Counted from the stretch's first letter, positions 8,541-17,219 are shown. The stretch: 64,000 nucleotides of DNA from an uncultured Clostridium sp. (GCF_947072515.1 NZ_CAMTIG010000008.1:36999-100998), one strand, 5' to 3'. Numbers and translations: made by a program. Notes: a model not told the origin generated them from the sequence alone.

Positions 8541-9440
8541 ATGAAAAAAAGTAAATTATTATTCTTAGGTGTTATTTTAATAATTCTTAATGTAGGCGCA
8601 AGTACTTTAGATGAAAGTTGCGAGAGTAGTTATAGAAATATTGATATGCAAAATATTAATGTAAGCTTAGATGAAAATGAAGAATTAATATGTGAAGCAA
8701 AAAATGATGAGGAAAAAGAAGTTTATAAAAAAGGAAAAAAGGTTTTAGAAAAAGCTATAAAAGAAAATGAAGAGTTAAAAAAATATATAAAAGAAACTGT
8801 TAGAAAGGGAGAAAGAATAGAAGGAATATCTTATACAGAATGTTACTTTCAAGAGGAGGAAAATTTAGAGGAAGTTAATTCAAAAGAAAAAGATGCAATT
8901 GATGAAGGAAAAAGTATATATCAAGGTAAAAAAGCAAAGGAAAGAAAACTAACTTTAATTTCAAGTTTAATTACAAAAAGTGAGATAGTAGGAACAGAAG
9001 CATATGCATTATCAAGTGTAGCAATATGGAATAGTAAAGATATTGAGAAAAGAGATATAAAAGATTGTATAAGTTTATGTTGGCCAAACACATATAAATA
9101 TAATGGAGTTAATGTAATTAAAGGATATTACGATAATAGAAAAGAAGTTAATTTTAATAATGAGGATAAAAGAGATGATTCAGGAATAGTTTGGAGCTTT
9201 AAGAGAACTTTAAAGGATAAGGAAAATACTTATAATCCAGATAATATAACAGCAGCAGTTCAGATTATACCAAAAGGAGAAAAGGGAGAAACTAAAATAT
9301 TTTCATCAGAATACATATTTGACACTGAGAAATTAAATATTAAATTAAAAAAATCTAGTTCTAAAAGATATGGTGGGGTAAAAATAATAAAGGGAAAAAC
9401 ATTAAAAATATCATCACCAATAAAAATTGTTGTAAAATAA
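8541..9440 (+). CDS. Unknown secreted protein
   Basis: A 299-residue protein with a clear signal sequence (MKKSKLLFLGVILIILNVGAS), then a strongly charged Glu/Lys-rich helical region (residues ~35-135), then a C-terminal half richer in beta-type residues. It contains no wall-anchor motif and no family I recognise. It lies upstream of, and is codirectional with, the two-permease ABC locus, but a separate promoter intervenes. Cysteines near residues 27, 51, 93, 175 and 179 could allow disulfides outside the cell. Confidence 0.55.
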   Translation: MKKSKLLFLGVILIILNVGASTLDESCESSYRNIDMQNINVSLDENEELICEAKNDEEKEVYKKGKKVLEKAIKENEELKKYIKETVRKGERIEGISYTECYFQEEENLEEVNSKEKDAIDEGKSIYQGKKAKERKLTLISSLITKSEIVGTEAYALSSVAIWNSKDIEKRDIKDCISLCWPNTYKYNGVNVIKGYYDNRKEVNFNNEDKRDDSGIVWSFKRTLKDKENTYNPDNITAAVQIIPKGEKGETKIFSSEYIFDTEKLNIKLKKSSSKRYGGVKIIKGKTLKISSPIKIVVK

Positions 9441-9451
9441 AAAATTCAAGA

Positions 9452-9505
9452 TTAAGGAAATTTTAAGAAAAATAAAAGGAGATATTAAGATATTTAAGAT
9501 AATAT
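9452..9505 (+). promoter_or_regulatory. TTAAG-box operator and -10 for the first ABC permease
   Basis: TTAAG boxes begin at 9452, 9463 and 9485 (offsets 0, 11, 33). A -10 (TAATAT) begins at 9500, 15 bases after the last box. No -35 hexamer exists at the proper distance. The spacing is that of OmpR/PhoB-type response regulators binding as tandem dimers and activating from the -35 position. The same layout recurs at 10834. Confidence 0.65.
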
Positions 9506-9550
9506 AAATGGGTAAAGAAATGGGGAAAAATGGGGAGGGGGAATAATTGA

Positions 9551-10807
9551 GTGTTCCAATTAGTAAAAAATGAATATATTAAGCTATTTAAGAAACCAAA
9601 AAATATAATGGTATTGGTTTTACTAATAGTATGTACATGTATATTAATAGTAATGGGTTATATAGATGAGAAAAATACTAAAAAGTACATGGGAACAGAA
9701 AGGCAAATTAATTCATATGAAGAAATAATTAAAAACAATAAAATTGAATTAGGGAATATTGAGAAAGAATTAAATAAAGCTAGTAATGAAGAAAAAATAA
9801 GCTTAGAAGAGAGTAAATCAAGATTAAATGAGGATAACCTCTATTATAAAGAAGAGATTAAAAAATTAAATAAAATCTTAGAACATCCAGTTGAATGGAA
9901 AGGGATTTTAGAACAGGAACTAGTACAAAGTAGAAAAAGCATAGAGGAATTAACTGAAATAAATAAAGGAATAAGAAATGAAGATGCTAAATTAGATGAA
10001 ATATTTTTAATAAAAGATAGAATAGCATTTAATGAATATTATTTAGAAAATAACATAAAACCAGTTTATACATGGGAGATGTATCCGAGCTTTACATTAC
10101 TTAATTTAAGTAACTTTTTTGCACTTATGATTCCGATTTTTATAGTTATGCTAGGAAGTGATATAGTTTCAGATGAAGGAACAAACGAGACTTTTAAATT
10201 TTTGCTTATTCAGCCAGAAAAAAGAGGTAGGATTTTAGTTTCTAAACTTCTAACATTAATAAGTATAGCATTAATAAGTATATTTGGAATTCAATTGATT
10301 ATATTTGTAGGAACAGGAATAGTGCGAGGATTTTCAGATTTAGAAATGCTAGTTAGAATTGGACTAAAGTATGAAATGAATAGTGAGAGCTTAATAAAAG
10401 AAGGATACAGCTTAGTAAAACTTATAGTAGGTTCAGGAGAAATAACGAATTATGGAGTATTTTTAGGACAGATGTTAATTTTACAAGCAATCTATATAAT
10501 AGGATGTTGTTTTGTCACGTTTATGTTCTCAACAATATTTAAAAATAATTTAGTATCTTTAATTTTTTCTACAATAGTAGTAATTGGAGGGGCAGTCGTA
10601 CCAATGTTTGAAATGGGAGTGCCTGGAAGTGTTCATTTATCATTTTTCATATATGGATGGACAAGAGAGATTATTTCAGGAGAGATGCAGTGGATACTTA
10701 AAAATCCTAATATATTAGCAAGTGTAGGTGCTACAGTAATTATAATTACTAGCGGAATAGTATATTTAATAGCACATAATAATTTTAAAAGAAAAGACAT
10801 CTTATAA
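9551..10807 (+). CDS. ABC-2 type permease with extracytoplasmic coiled coil (paralogue 1)
   Basis: A 418-residue membrane protein. One hydrophobic segment lies near residues 17-37, then a ~130-residue charged coiled-coil domain, then about five more membrane segments. The FKFLLIQPEKRGRILVSKLLTL stretch is the coupling-helix region of BcrB/NatB-like permeases. The start is a GTG after GGGGAGGGGGAAT. It is close in length and layout to the permease at 11842 (shared VxNEYIKLFK start, ATNETFKFLLIQP, AHNNFKRKDIL-type end), so the two arose by duplication. It probably pairs with the ATPase at 10928. Confidence 0.85.
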   Translation: MFQLVKNEYIKLFKKPKNIMVLVLLIVCTCILIVMGYIDEKNTKKYMGTERQINSYEEIIKNNKIELGNIEKELNKASNEEKISLEESKSRLNEDNLYYKEEIKKLNKILEHPVEWKGILEQELVQSRKSIEELTEINKGIRNEDAKLDEIFLIKDRIAFNEYYLENNIKPVYTWEMYPSFTLLNLSNFFALMIPIFIVMLGSDIVSDEGTNETFKFLLIQPEKRGRILVSKLLTLISIALISIFGIQLIIFVGTGIVRGFSDLEMLVRIGLKYEMNSESLIKEGYSLVKLIVGSGEITNYGVFLGQMLILQAIYIIGCCFVTFMFSTIFKNNLVSLIFSTIVVIGGAVVPMFEMGVPGSVHLSFFIYGWTREIISGEMQWILKNPNILASVGATVIIITSGIVYLIAHNNFKRKDIL

Positions 10808-10818
10808 GGTGTCTTTTT
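10794..10818 (+). terminator. Terminator overlapping the end of the first permease gene
   Basis: AAGACATCTTATAAGGTGTCTTTTT: a short stem over the stop codon followed by five T. Confidence 0.6.
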
Positions 10819-10833
10819 GCGTTAAAAGGGAAG

Positions 10834-10898
10834 TTAAGGAAAACTTAAGGAAATGTTAAGTTTTTACAAAGATGATATTAAGATGTTTTGGTTAGTAT
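10834..10898 (+). promoter_or_regulatory. TTAAG-box operator and -10 for the ABC ATPase/permease pair
   Basis: TTAAG begins at 10834, 10845, 10856 and 10878, exactly on an 11-bp grid. A -10 (TAGTAT) begins at 10893, again 15 bases after the last box, as in front of the upstream permease. There is no -35 consensus. One response regulator probably activates both units. No two-component genes are adjacent, so the regulator must be encoded elsewhere. Confidence 0.7.
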
Positions 10899-10927
10899 TT
10901 AAACATAGAAAGTTTTAGGAGGAGAAT

Positions 10928-11842
10928 ATGAGAGTTTTAGAGGTCAAGAGCTTAAAAAAGAAACTAGGAAAAAGAGAGATAATTAAAGATATAACTTTTA
11001 GTGTGGAAGAAGGAGAAGTTTATGGTTTCTTAGGACCAAATGGTTCAGGAAAGACAACAACTATAAGAATGATAGTTGGATTAATTAAACAGAATGAAGG
11101 CACTGTAGAGATTTGTGGAAAAGACTTAGATAGAAGAAGAGAAGAAGCTTTAGCAAATGTAGGAGCAGTAGTTGAAAATCCTGCTATATATAAATTCTTA
11201 TCAGGTAGAGAAAACTTAATGCAAATTGCAAGAGTAAGAAAAGTTTCAAAAGAAGAGGTTCAAGAGTTAATTGGGCTTGTGGGATTAAAAGATAGAATAG
11301 ATGATAAAGCAAAAAGATACTCCCTAGGAATGAAACAAAGACTTGGAATTGCAGCAGCACTTTTAGGAAACCCTAAACTTTTAATATTGGACGAGCCAAC
11401 TAATGGATTAGATCCATCAGGAATAATAGAGTTTAGAGAACTTATAAAGAAGATAGCAAAGGAAAAGAAAGTTGCAGTATTTGTTTCTTCTCATATATTA
11501 AGTGAAATAGAGCAAATGTGTGATAAAGTGGCATTTTTAAAGGATGGAGTAATAAAATCAGTTGAGACTATGGGACAATCTGTTTATGGAACAAATAAAG
11601 AAAATTTTGTTCTTCACCATAATTCAAATGAAGAAGAGGTTTTAAATATATTAAAAATACAACCATTCATTGATAATGTCAGTGTAGCTCATGGAAAGAC
11701 TCATTTAATAATTCATGAAAAAACTTCATCAAAGCTTTTACGAGTTCTAGTTGAAAAGGGAATAGAGGTAGATGAACTTTATAGAAGTAAAGATGGATTA
11801 GAGCAAAGATATATGGAGCTTGTGGAAGGGGTTGAGAAGTAG
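10928..11842 (+). CDS. ABC transporter ATP-binding protein, BcrA type
   Basis: A 304-residue ATPase. Walker A is GPNGSGKTT (about residue 38), the signature YSLGMKQRLGIAAAL, Walker B LLILDEPTNGLDPSG, H-loop SSHIL. The ~90-residue C-terminal extension is that of BcrA/NatA-type exporters. It overlaps the next permease start by one base (TAGTG), implying translational coupling. Family members export peptide antibiotics such as bacitracin or confer lantibiotic immunity; that role is inference here. Confidence 0.9.
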   Translation: MRVLEVKSLKKKLGKREIIKDITFSVEEGEVYGFLGPNGSGKTTTIRMIVGLIKQNEGTVEICGKDLDRRREEALANVGAVVENPAIYKFLSGRENLMQIARVRKVSKEEVQELIGLVGLKDRIDDKAKRYSLGMKQRLGIAAALLGNPKLLILDEPTNGLDPSGIIEFRELIKKIAKEKKVAVFVSSHILSEIEQMCDKVAFLKDGVIKSVETMGQSVYGTNKENFVLHHNSNEEEVLNILKIQPFIDNVSVAHGKTHLIIHEKTSSKLLRVLVEKGIEVDELYRSKDGLEQRYMELVEGVEK

Positions 11843-13098
11843 TGTTTACACTAATTAAAAATGAATATATAAAGTTATTTAAAAGAACAAAAACTTTAGT
11901 AATAATAGGGCTTTTACTATTAGGAGCAGCTGGACTTACTTTTATGTTATATAAGTCAGAACAACAAAGTTTAGAATGGCGAAGTCCTGAAAAAAGAATA
12001 GAAATAGAAAAACAACAAATAGAATATGAAAAAAAGTATATAAATGATTTAAAAACAGAACAAAAGAATTTAAAAACACAAGCAGAGAAAGATAATTCTA
12101 ATATAAATATAGAACAATCGAAACAATATATTAAAGATAGAGAAGCGGAAATAAAAAGATTAGAAGATGAAATAAAAAATCCAATAGATTGGAGAGTAAC
12201 AACAAAGGAAGAAATAAAAGACATCAAAGGTGAAATTGCAAAGATTAAAGAAGATATTGCAAGTGGAGAAATAGAAAGACAATCGCAACTAACATATTAT
12301 ACTGAAAGGTTAGAAGAGCTAGAGTACTATAGTAAAAAAGATTTAAAACCTATAGAATCATGGGAGTTTTATCCGGGATTCTCATTAATTCAAGTAAGCT
12401 CTATGTTATGCTTTTTAATTCCATTATTCATAGCGATATTTGGTAATGATATAGTATCAGATGAAGCAACAAATGAAACATTTAAGTTTTTACTTATTCA
12501 ACCAGTAAAGAGAGGGAAAATTCTTTTAGCAAAATTTATTACATTGATAACTTCGGTATTTTTATTATTATTTGGAGTACAGGGAATAATATTTACAGGA
12601 ATAGGAGCTGTTAGAGGGTTTGCAGATTTAGATCAGCTTGTAAAGGTTGGACAAAGGTATGAAATTAATCAAGAAATACTAATAAAGCAAGGAAATAAAA
12701 TTTTAGATGTAATCCCAGGAACAGGTGAGTTTATAACATATGGTGATCTTGTACTTAGAAGCTTAGCTATGCAAGCTATATTTATATTTGCATGTTGTAC
12801 AGTAGTATTTTTATTCTCAACAATATGTAAAAGTAATATGATTTCAGCAGCAGCTTCAGTAGTTGTTATAGTTGGAGGAGCAGTAGCGCCATATATGATA
12901 TCTCAACTAGGTGAACTAGCTCATTTATCATTCTTATCATATGGAGCAACAGCACAACTATTGATGGGAGATTTAAATAATAATTTTACTAATCCGGATA
13001 TAAATTATATGTTAGGTATTGGACTAATGTTAGGCGTAACTATAATTGCATATATAATATCTCATATTAATTTTTCAAAAAAAGATATATTAGTTTAA
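11842..13098 (+). CDS. ABC-2 type permease with extracytoplasmic coiled coil (paralogue 2)
   Basis: A 418-residue paralogue of the permease at 9551. After the first membrane segment comes a very charged coiled coil (residues ~45-165), then about five membrane segments. GTG start coupled to the ATPase stop. The two permeases may form a heterodimer over an ATPase dimer. The conserved FGNDIVSDEATNETFKFLLIQPVKRGKIL stretch covers the cytoplasmic coupling region. Confidence 0.85.
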   Translation: MFTLIKNEYIKLFKRTKTLVIIGLLLLGAAGLTFMLYKSEQQSLEWRSPEKRIEIEKQQIEYEKKYINDLKTEQKNLKTQAEKDNSNINIEQSKQYIKDREAEIKRLEDEIKNPIDWRVTTKEEIKDIKGEIAKIKEDIASGEIERQSQLTYYTERLEELEYYSKKDLKPIESWEFYPGFSLIQVSSMLCFLIPLFIAIFGNDIVSDEATNETFKFLLIQPVKRGKILLAKFITLITSVFLLLFGVQGIIFTGIGAVRGFADLDQLVKVGQRYEINQEILIKQGNKILDVIPGTGEFITYGDLVLRSLAMQAIFIFACCTVVFLFSTICKSNMISAAASVVVIVGGAVAPYMISQLGELAHLSFLSYGATAQLLMGDLNNNFTNPDINYMLGIGLMLGVTIIAYIISHINFSKKDILV

Positions 13099-13107
13099 TT
13101 TAAAATG

Positions 13108-13132
13108 GAGAGCTTTAGGGCTCTCTTTTTTT
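13108..13132 (+). terminator. Intrinsic terminator after the ABC operon
   Basis: GAGAGC / GCTCTC stem with six-base loop followed by seven T. Confidence 0.7.
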
Positions 13133-13249
13133 AGAAAAAATTATAATTTTAGAAGAAGAGGCATCTTAAAACATTAGAAAATTAGATTTATAATAAATAT
13201 TTGATATAATATATAAATATAAAGTTGAAATGAGTAGGAGGCGAAAAAA

Positions 13250-13426
13250 ATGGCTGCTGGTATAGGCGTAAACTGTGAGGAATGTCCCGAGAAAAAAACA
13301 GGGAATTGCGATGGAAAAGATTTAGGCTGTGTATGCTTTAAATGTCCAAGAAAGTTAAGTGAATGTATGATTACAAAATATTGTAGAGAAACAGAATCAG
13401 TATTATATTTTGGACCAGAATGGTAA
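13250..13426 (+). CDS. 58-residue cysteine-rich probable metal-binding protein
   Basis: A small open frame with a strong RBS (TAGGAGGCG, eight bases before ATG) and its own -10-like region (TATAAT at 13205). Nine cysteines in 58 residues are arranged CxxC near positions 9-12, C20, then CVCFKC at 27-32, C39 and C45. This can bind zinc or an iron-sulfur cluster, possibly two sites. The spacing resembles small DUF2769-like proteins of clostridia and archaea, but I am not certain of the family. No signal peptide; a cytoplasmic location is expected. Confidence 0.7.
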   Translation: MAAGIGVNCEECPEKKTGNCDGKDLGCVCFKCPRKLSECMITKYCRETESVLYFGPEW

Positions 13427-13656
13427 ATAACAAAATATGAGAAGTTTTTTATATTAGTTATTTTAAAATATTGGTTTAAAAGAGTTTGATGAGGGAATAA
13501 ATAAAGTATATTGAAATATTATAAATTTTAAAAAAATACTTATAAAAAATCTTGGAATTTATAATAAAATGGTTATTTTCTTATGAAAACTGGATATGTT
13601 AATAAAATGTCAAAAAAATAGATTTTTTTTAGACATAGACTTAAAAATTATTGTGA

Positions 13657-13705
13657 TATAATCTTTAAGTAACAGTTAAACAATTTTAAAAATTGCTTGG
13701 CTGTT
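13657..13705 (+). promoter_or_regulatory. kup promoter and leader hairpin
   Basis: Extended -10 TGATATAAT at 13654-13662. From about +1 the leader forms an outer stem AACAG (13671) with CTGTT (13701) enclosing CAATTT/AATTG, then TTTTTCTTT. This looks like an attenuator between promoter and RBS. The 310-base gap from 13427 to here holds nothing else that I can recognise. Confidence 0.5.
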
Positions 13706-13737
13706 TTTCTTTACAAAAACAATAAAAGGAGCAAAAG

Positions 13738-15690
13738 ATGATGAAGAAAAAAGTGGTTACTATGGGTTCATTGCTTGTTGCACTTGGAATAGTATATGGA
13801 GATATAGGAACATCGCCATTATACGTAATGCAAGCAATCCTGTCCACAAATAATAATTACTCTTCAAGAGGGCTGATTTTAGGTGGTGTATCATTAGTAT
13901 TCTGGACTTTAACACTACAGACTACAATAAAGTACATAATATTCACCTTAAGGGCTGACAATAATGGAGAAGGAGGAATCTTTGCACTATATACGTTAGT
14001 AAAAAAATATGCTAAATGGCTGATAGTACCTGCAATAATAGGTGGTGGAGCATTGCTAGCAGATGGTATACTAACACCTCCCGTTTCAGTAAGTTCAGCA
14101 ATTGAGGGATTAAATGTTATTTTCCCAATAAAAGAGGAAGTAACAATTATAATTGTAATAGTAATAATTTTAGGACTATTTTTAGCTCAAAGGTTTGGAA
14201 CAGAAAAGATTGGTCGAATATTTGGACCAATAATGCTTATTTGGTTCTTAATGATAGGAATTTTAGGATTTTCTCAAATCACTAAAAATCCAGGAATATT
14301 ACAAGCAGTAAATCCTTATTATGCATTGAAATTAATCATGCATGGAAATAGTGCTGTATATATATTAGGAGCAGTCTTCCTTTGTACAACAGGAGCAGAA
14401 GCGCTATATTCAGATTTAGGGCACTGTGGAAGGTCAAATATTTATTACACATGGGTATTAGTTAAAATATGCTTATTATTAAGTTATTTTGGGCAGGGGG
14501 CATACCTTCTAGCAAGAACAGGACAACAGTTTACAGAGAGTCCATTCTTCTTAGTAATGCCAAAGTGGTTTATAATTCCTGGAGTTATAATAGCAACACT
14601 TGCAACAATAATTGCCAGTCAAGCACTAATATCAGGATCATTTACACTTGTTTCAGAAGCAATTAAACTTAATATTTTCCCAAGGTTACATATAAGATAT
14701 CCAAATGGCGAAAAAGGTCAGTTATATATAGGAGCTGTAAACACAGCTTTATGTATAGGTTGTATTGGGATAGTATTAATATTTAAAAAATCAGAAAATA
14801 TGGAAGCAGCATATGGATTAGCAATTACAATAACAATGCTTATGACAACAATATTGTTATCACAATATATAAGATACAAGAAAAAGAAAAAAGTGTTATG
14901 GGTATTCATATTAGTTATATTTGGAACTATAGAAACAAGCTTCTTATATGCAAATAGTTTCAAAATTTTAAGTGGTGGATATATTACATTACTAATAACT
15001 GCAGGATTAATTTTCTTAATGTATATTTGGTCATACAGTTCTCAAATCAAAAAGAAATACAGAAGATTTGTTAACCTTTTTGATTACAAAGAAAAGTTTA
15101 AACTTATACAGGCAGATAAAGAATTGCCACTTTATGCAAATAACATTGTTTATTTAACAAAATCAAAAAGATGGAACGAAGTAGAAAATAAAATAGTTTA
15201 TTCAATATTTAATAAAGATCCTAAGAAAGCAGAAAATTATTGGTTTATAAATATCACAGTAACAGATGAACCATATACAAAAGAATATAAATTCAATACA
15301 ATACAAGAAAATAGAGTATTTAGTATAGAATTTAAATTAGGATTTAGGTTATCACAAGGAGTAAATACACTTTTAGCTGAAGTTGTACAACAATTAATGG
15401 AAAGTGGAGAAGTTCAATTTACACCAAAAGAATATATGATAACATCAGGAAATAGAAAAGCTATAGGAAACTTTAAATTTATATTACTTGAAGAAGTACT
15501 TCATAGTGAAAGCACATTTTCAGGATGGGATAAATTTATTCTTTCAGCAAAACTACTTATTAAGAAACTTACAGTTTCACCACAAAAATGGTATGGAATG
15601 GACACGAGCGTAGTTGAAGTAGAAAAAGTTCCAATACTATTTGGTCAAAATCGTTCAGCAGGAACATTAAAAAGAATATATGATAAATAA
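13738..15690 (+). CDS. kup: KUP-type potassium uptake transporter
   Basis: A 650-residue Kup protein that imports potassium with protons through the cytoplasmic membrane. The start (GSLLVALGIVYGDIGTSPLYVMQ) is the family hallmark. Twelve hydrophobic segments follow, including GGGALLADGILTPPVSVSSAIEG and FLCTTGAEALYSDLGHCGR, with a ~200-residue cytoplasmic C-terminal domain. Length is typical. A second ATG follows immediately; AAAAGGAG fits either. The leader hairpin suggests attenuation. Confidence 0.95.
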   Translation: MMKKKVVTMGSLLVALGIVYGDIGTSPLYVMQAILSTNNNYSSRGLILGGVSLVFWTLTLQTTIKYIIFTLRADNNGEGGIFALYTLVKKYAKWLIVPAIIGGGALLADGILTPPVSVSSAIEGLNVIFPIKEEVTIIIVIVIILGLFLAQRFGTEKIGRIFGPIMLIWFLMIGILGFSQITKNPGILQAVNPYYALKLIMHGNSAVYILGAVFLCTTGAEALYSDLGHCGRSNIYYTWVLVKICLLLSYFGQGAYLLARTGQQFTESPFFLVMPKWFIIPGVIIATLATIIASQALISGSFTLVSEAIKLNIFPRLHIRYPNGEKGQLYIGAVNTALCIGCIGIVLIFKKSENMEAAYGLAITITMLMTTILLSQYIRYKKKKKVLWVFILVIFGTIETSFLYANSFKILSGGYITLLITAGLIFLMYIWSYSSQIKKKYRRFVNLFDYKEKFKLIQADKELPLYANNIVYLTKSKRWNEVENKIVYSIFNKDPKKAENYWFINITVTDEPYTKEYKFNTIQENRVFSIEFKLGFRLSQGVNTLLAEVVQQLMESGEVQFTPKEYMITSGNRKAIGNFKFILLEEVLHSESTFSGWDKFILSAKLLIKKLTVSPQKWYGMDTSVVEVEKVPILFGQNRSAGTLKRIYDK

Positions 15691-15726
15691 AAAGAAAGCA
15701 TCTCGGCTTAGAGATGCTTTCTTTTT
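15691..15726. terminator. Bidirectional terminator after kup
   Basis: AAAGAAAGCATCTC / GAGATGCTTTCTTT perfect stem with T runs on both strands. It separates kup from the convergent ImmA gene and marks the left edge of the tail locus. Confidence 0.85.
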
Positions 15727-16187
15727 TATGAAAAAGATTTACCTATCTGTAAATTAGGAAGAAAATTTATAATATAGCAATCTACTGTATAGCATGAACC
15801 ATACTTGTTAACATAATGATGAAGTGCCTCATCTAGATAAGCTTCAGTAATATTAAAATATTCAGCAAGCTCGTATTTGAATTTACAACCAGCATTAAAA
15901 GCATTAATTAGGCCAGATAAGCCAATAAGCTTATCATACCCCCAAGCTCGAGCTAGAAGTTCTTGTTTCCTATTGGAGATATTAAATCTTTGCTCTTTAA
16001 TATCTCCTACAGTTAAAATATAGTGGCCTAATTCTTCAGCTAAAACACAATTTTTTTCACGCTCAGTAAGATTGTGCTTTATAGCGATTCTATTCCCATA
16101 GCAAAGGCCTTTTTTAGTTATTAAATCAACTTCCTTTACAATTGCACCTAGAGTTTCAGATTCTATTAATAATTCCTCATATTGCAA
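15726..16187 (-). CDS. ImmA/IrrE-family metallopeptidase
   Basis: A 153-residue zinc protease of the ImmA/IrrE type. The metal motif reads AEELGHYI, a conservative HEXXH variant in which the first His is Ala but Glu and the second His remain; downstream are residues typical of the fold (ARAWGYDKLI). It lies 18 bases after the repressor gene. In ICEBs1 and many phages the ImmA partner cleaves the adjacent XRE repressor to start induction; that role is inferred. The RBS AAAGGTGG fits a TTG start at 16187, giving the usual MxYEELLIE opening. Confidence 0.78.
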   Translation of the reverse strand: MQYEELLIESETLGAIVKEVDLITKKGLCYGNRIAIKHNLTEREKNCVLAEELGHYILTVGDIKEQRFNISNRKQELLARAWGYDKLIGLSGLINAFNAGCKFKYELAEYFNITEAYLDEALHHYVNKYGSCYTVDCYIINFLPNLQIGKSFS

Positions 16188-16205
16188 TGAAAACACCACC
16201 TTTAG

Positions 16206-16769
16206 TTAACTATTCCAAAAATCATAATCTTCCATAATAGTTCTATCATGGTTGTAATCATCTTCCGAAAAATCGCCATCTAGTTCACAAGCTGCATTAG
16301 GAATTAAGTGTTGTTCATCACTAAATTCTTCAGTAAATGGCTTTTTGTTTAAAGTAGTAATTAATTTTGAATTAGAACTATAATTATATTCTGTAGTAAC
16401 AGTTGTTGTGTCATGTGAATATTTTTCACTATCAATTAAATCAGAAGTATAAGAAATAACTTTACTTTGCCCCAATGAATTTAATTTTCTAAAATTATTC
16501 AAATATTCTTGTTCTTCTAAAGAAAGCTCAATAGAAGATGGAGTAAATCCTAAAAGCCATATGGGATCAATATTTAAAGCTTTTGCAATTATACCTAGTT
16601 TATCAATAGGAATATTTTTTATAGAACCAGTTTCATATCTTTGCAGTGTAGATTTACTCATATTAGTTTTTTCAGCTAAGTCTTGATAAGACAAATTTAA
16701 TTCTAAACGTCTAGATTTAACTCGTTCCATAATAGCAGTTAAATTTTGAGAATTAGTTACATTATCCAT
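16206..16769 (-). CDS. XRE-family repressor of the tail locus
   Basis: A 187-residue protein with an N-terminal helix-turn-helix (LSYQDLAEKTNMSKSTLQRYETG) and a C-terminal acidic region, probably for oligomerisation or ImmA recognition. It has no LexA-type Ser-Lys autopeptidase signature that I can see, which fits control by the adjacent ImmA. The start is fixed by GGTGAGGT before MDNVTNSQ; 31 upstream in-frame codons belong to the promoter region. It is divergent from the Cro-like gene. Confidence 0.88.
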   Translation of the reverse strand: MDNVTNSQNLTAIMERVKSRRLELNLSYQDLAEKTNMSKSTLQRYETGSIKNIPIDKLGIIAKALNIDPIWLLGFTPSSIELSLEEQEYLNNFRKLNSLGQSKVISYTSDLIDSEKYSHDTTTVTTEYNYSSNSKLITTLNKKPFTEEFSDEQHLIPNAACELDGDFSEDDYNHDRTIMEDYDFWNS

Positions 16770-16787
16770 TACCTCACCTCTAATATA

Positions 16788-17130
16788 ATTATAAAACAAA
16801 ATTTCAAAAATGCAACGAAAAAGTTTTAAACCTAGTAAAAAGTTGCAAATTTGGGTTGACATAGAGAAAAATGGATTGTATTATTTAATTATCCTAAATA
16901 TGCAACAGAGGTGAAATATGAAATATAATGAACTAAAGAAATTAATGAAAGATAAAAATTACTCTCAGAAAAAATTAGCCGATAGACTGAAGATTTCTAA
17001 GCAAACATTAAATTTGAAAATGAATGGAAAAGCCCCATTCCTAATCTTGGAAGCAGTAGAAATAATAAATATATTGAAAATTGAGAATCCAAAGGAAATT
17101 TTTTTTGAAGAATAGTCCCAAATATGCAAC
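16788..17130. promoter_or_regulatory. Lambda-like divergent control region with four operators
   Basis: Rightward promoter TTGACA (16856-16861), 17 bases, TATTAT (16879-16884). Leftward promoter, read on the minus strand, TTGCAT, 16 bases, TATAAT (16815-16788). A shared operator with core YAAATWTGCAAC appears four times: CAAAAATGCAAC at 16805-16816, its inverse GTTGCAAATTTGG at 16843-16855, CTAAATATGCAAC at 16894-16906 and CCCAAATATGCAAC at 17117-17130. The first covers the leftward -35, the second abuts the rightward -35, the third is near +10, and the fourth lies between the Cro-like and sigma-like genes. Confidence 0.75.
16918..17115 (+). CDS. Small Cro-like XRE protein
   Basis: A 65-residue helix-turn-helix protein (YSQKKLADRLKISKQTLNLKMNG), first gene rightward from the divergent promoter. 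Size and place match phage Cro or Cro-like antirepressors. RBS GAGGTG. It lies between two copies of the shared operator, so it likely competes with the repressor for them. Confidence 0.82.
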   Translation: MKYNELKKLMKDKNYSQKKLADRLKISKQTLNLKMNGKAPFLILEAVEIINILKIENPKEIFFEE

Positions 17131-17219
17131 GGGAAAGGAGAAGTATATAAGTGGAACATAAAAAAGTTGTAAAGTTAGAATATGAGATTAATTTATCTGA
17201 TAAAAACAAAGGAGAAAAA

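Noticed and set aside
13427..13737. c-di-AMP (ydaO) riboswitch before kup
   Set aside because: The leader after the -10 is under 80 bases and lacks the conserved ydaO motifs.
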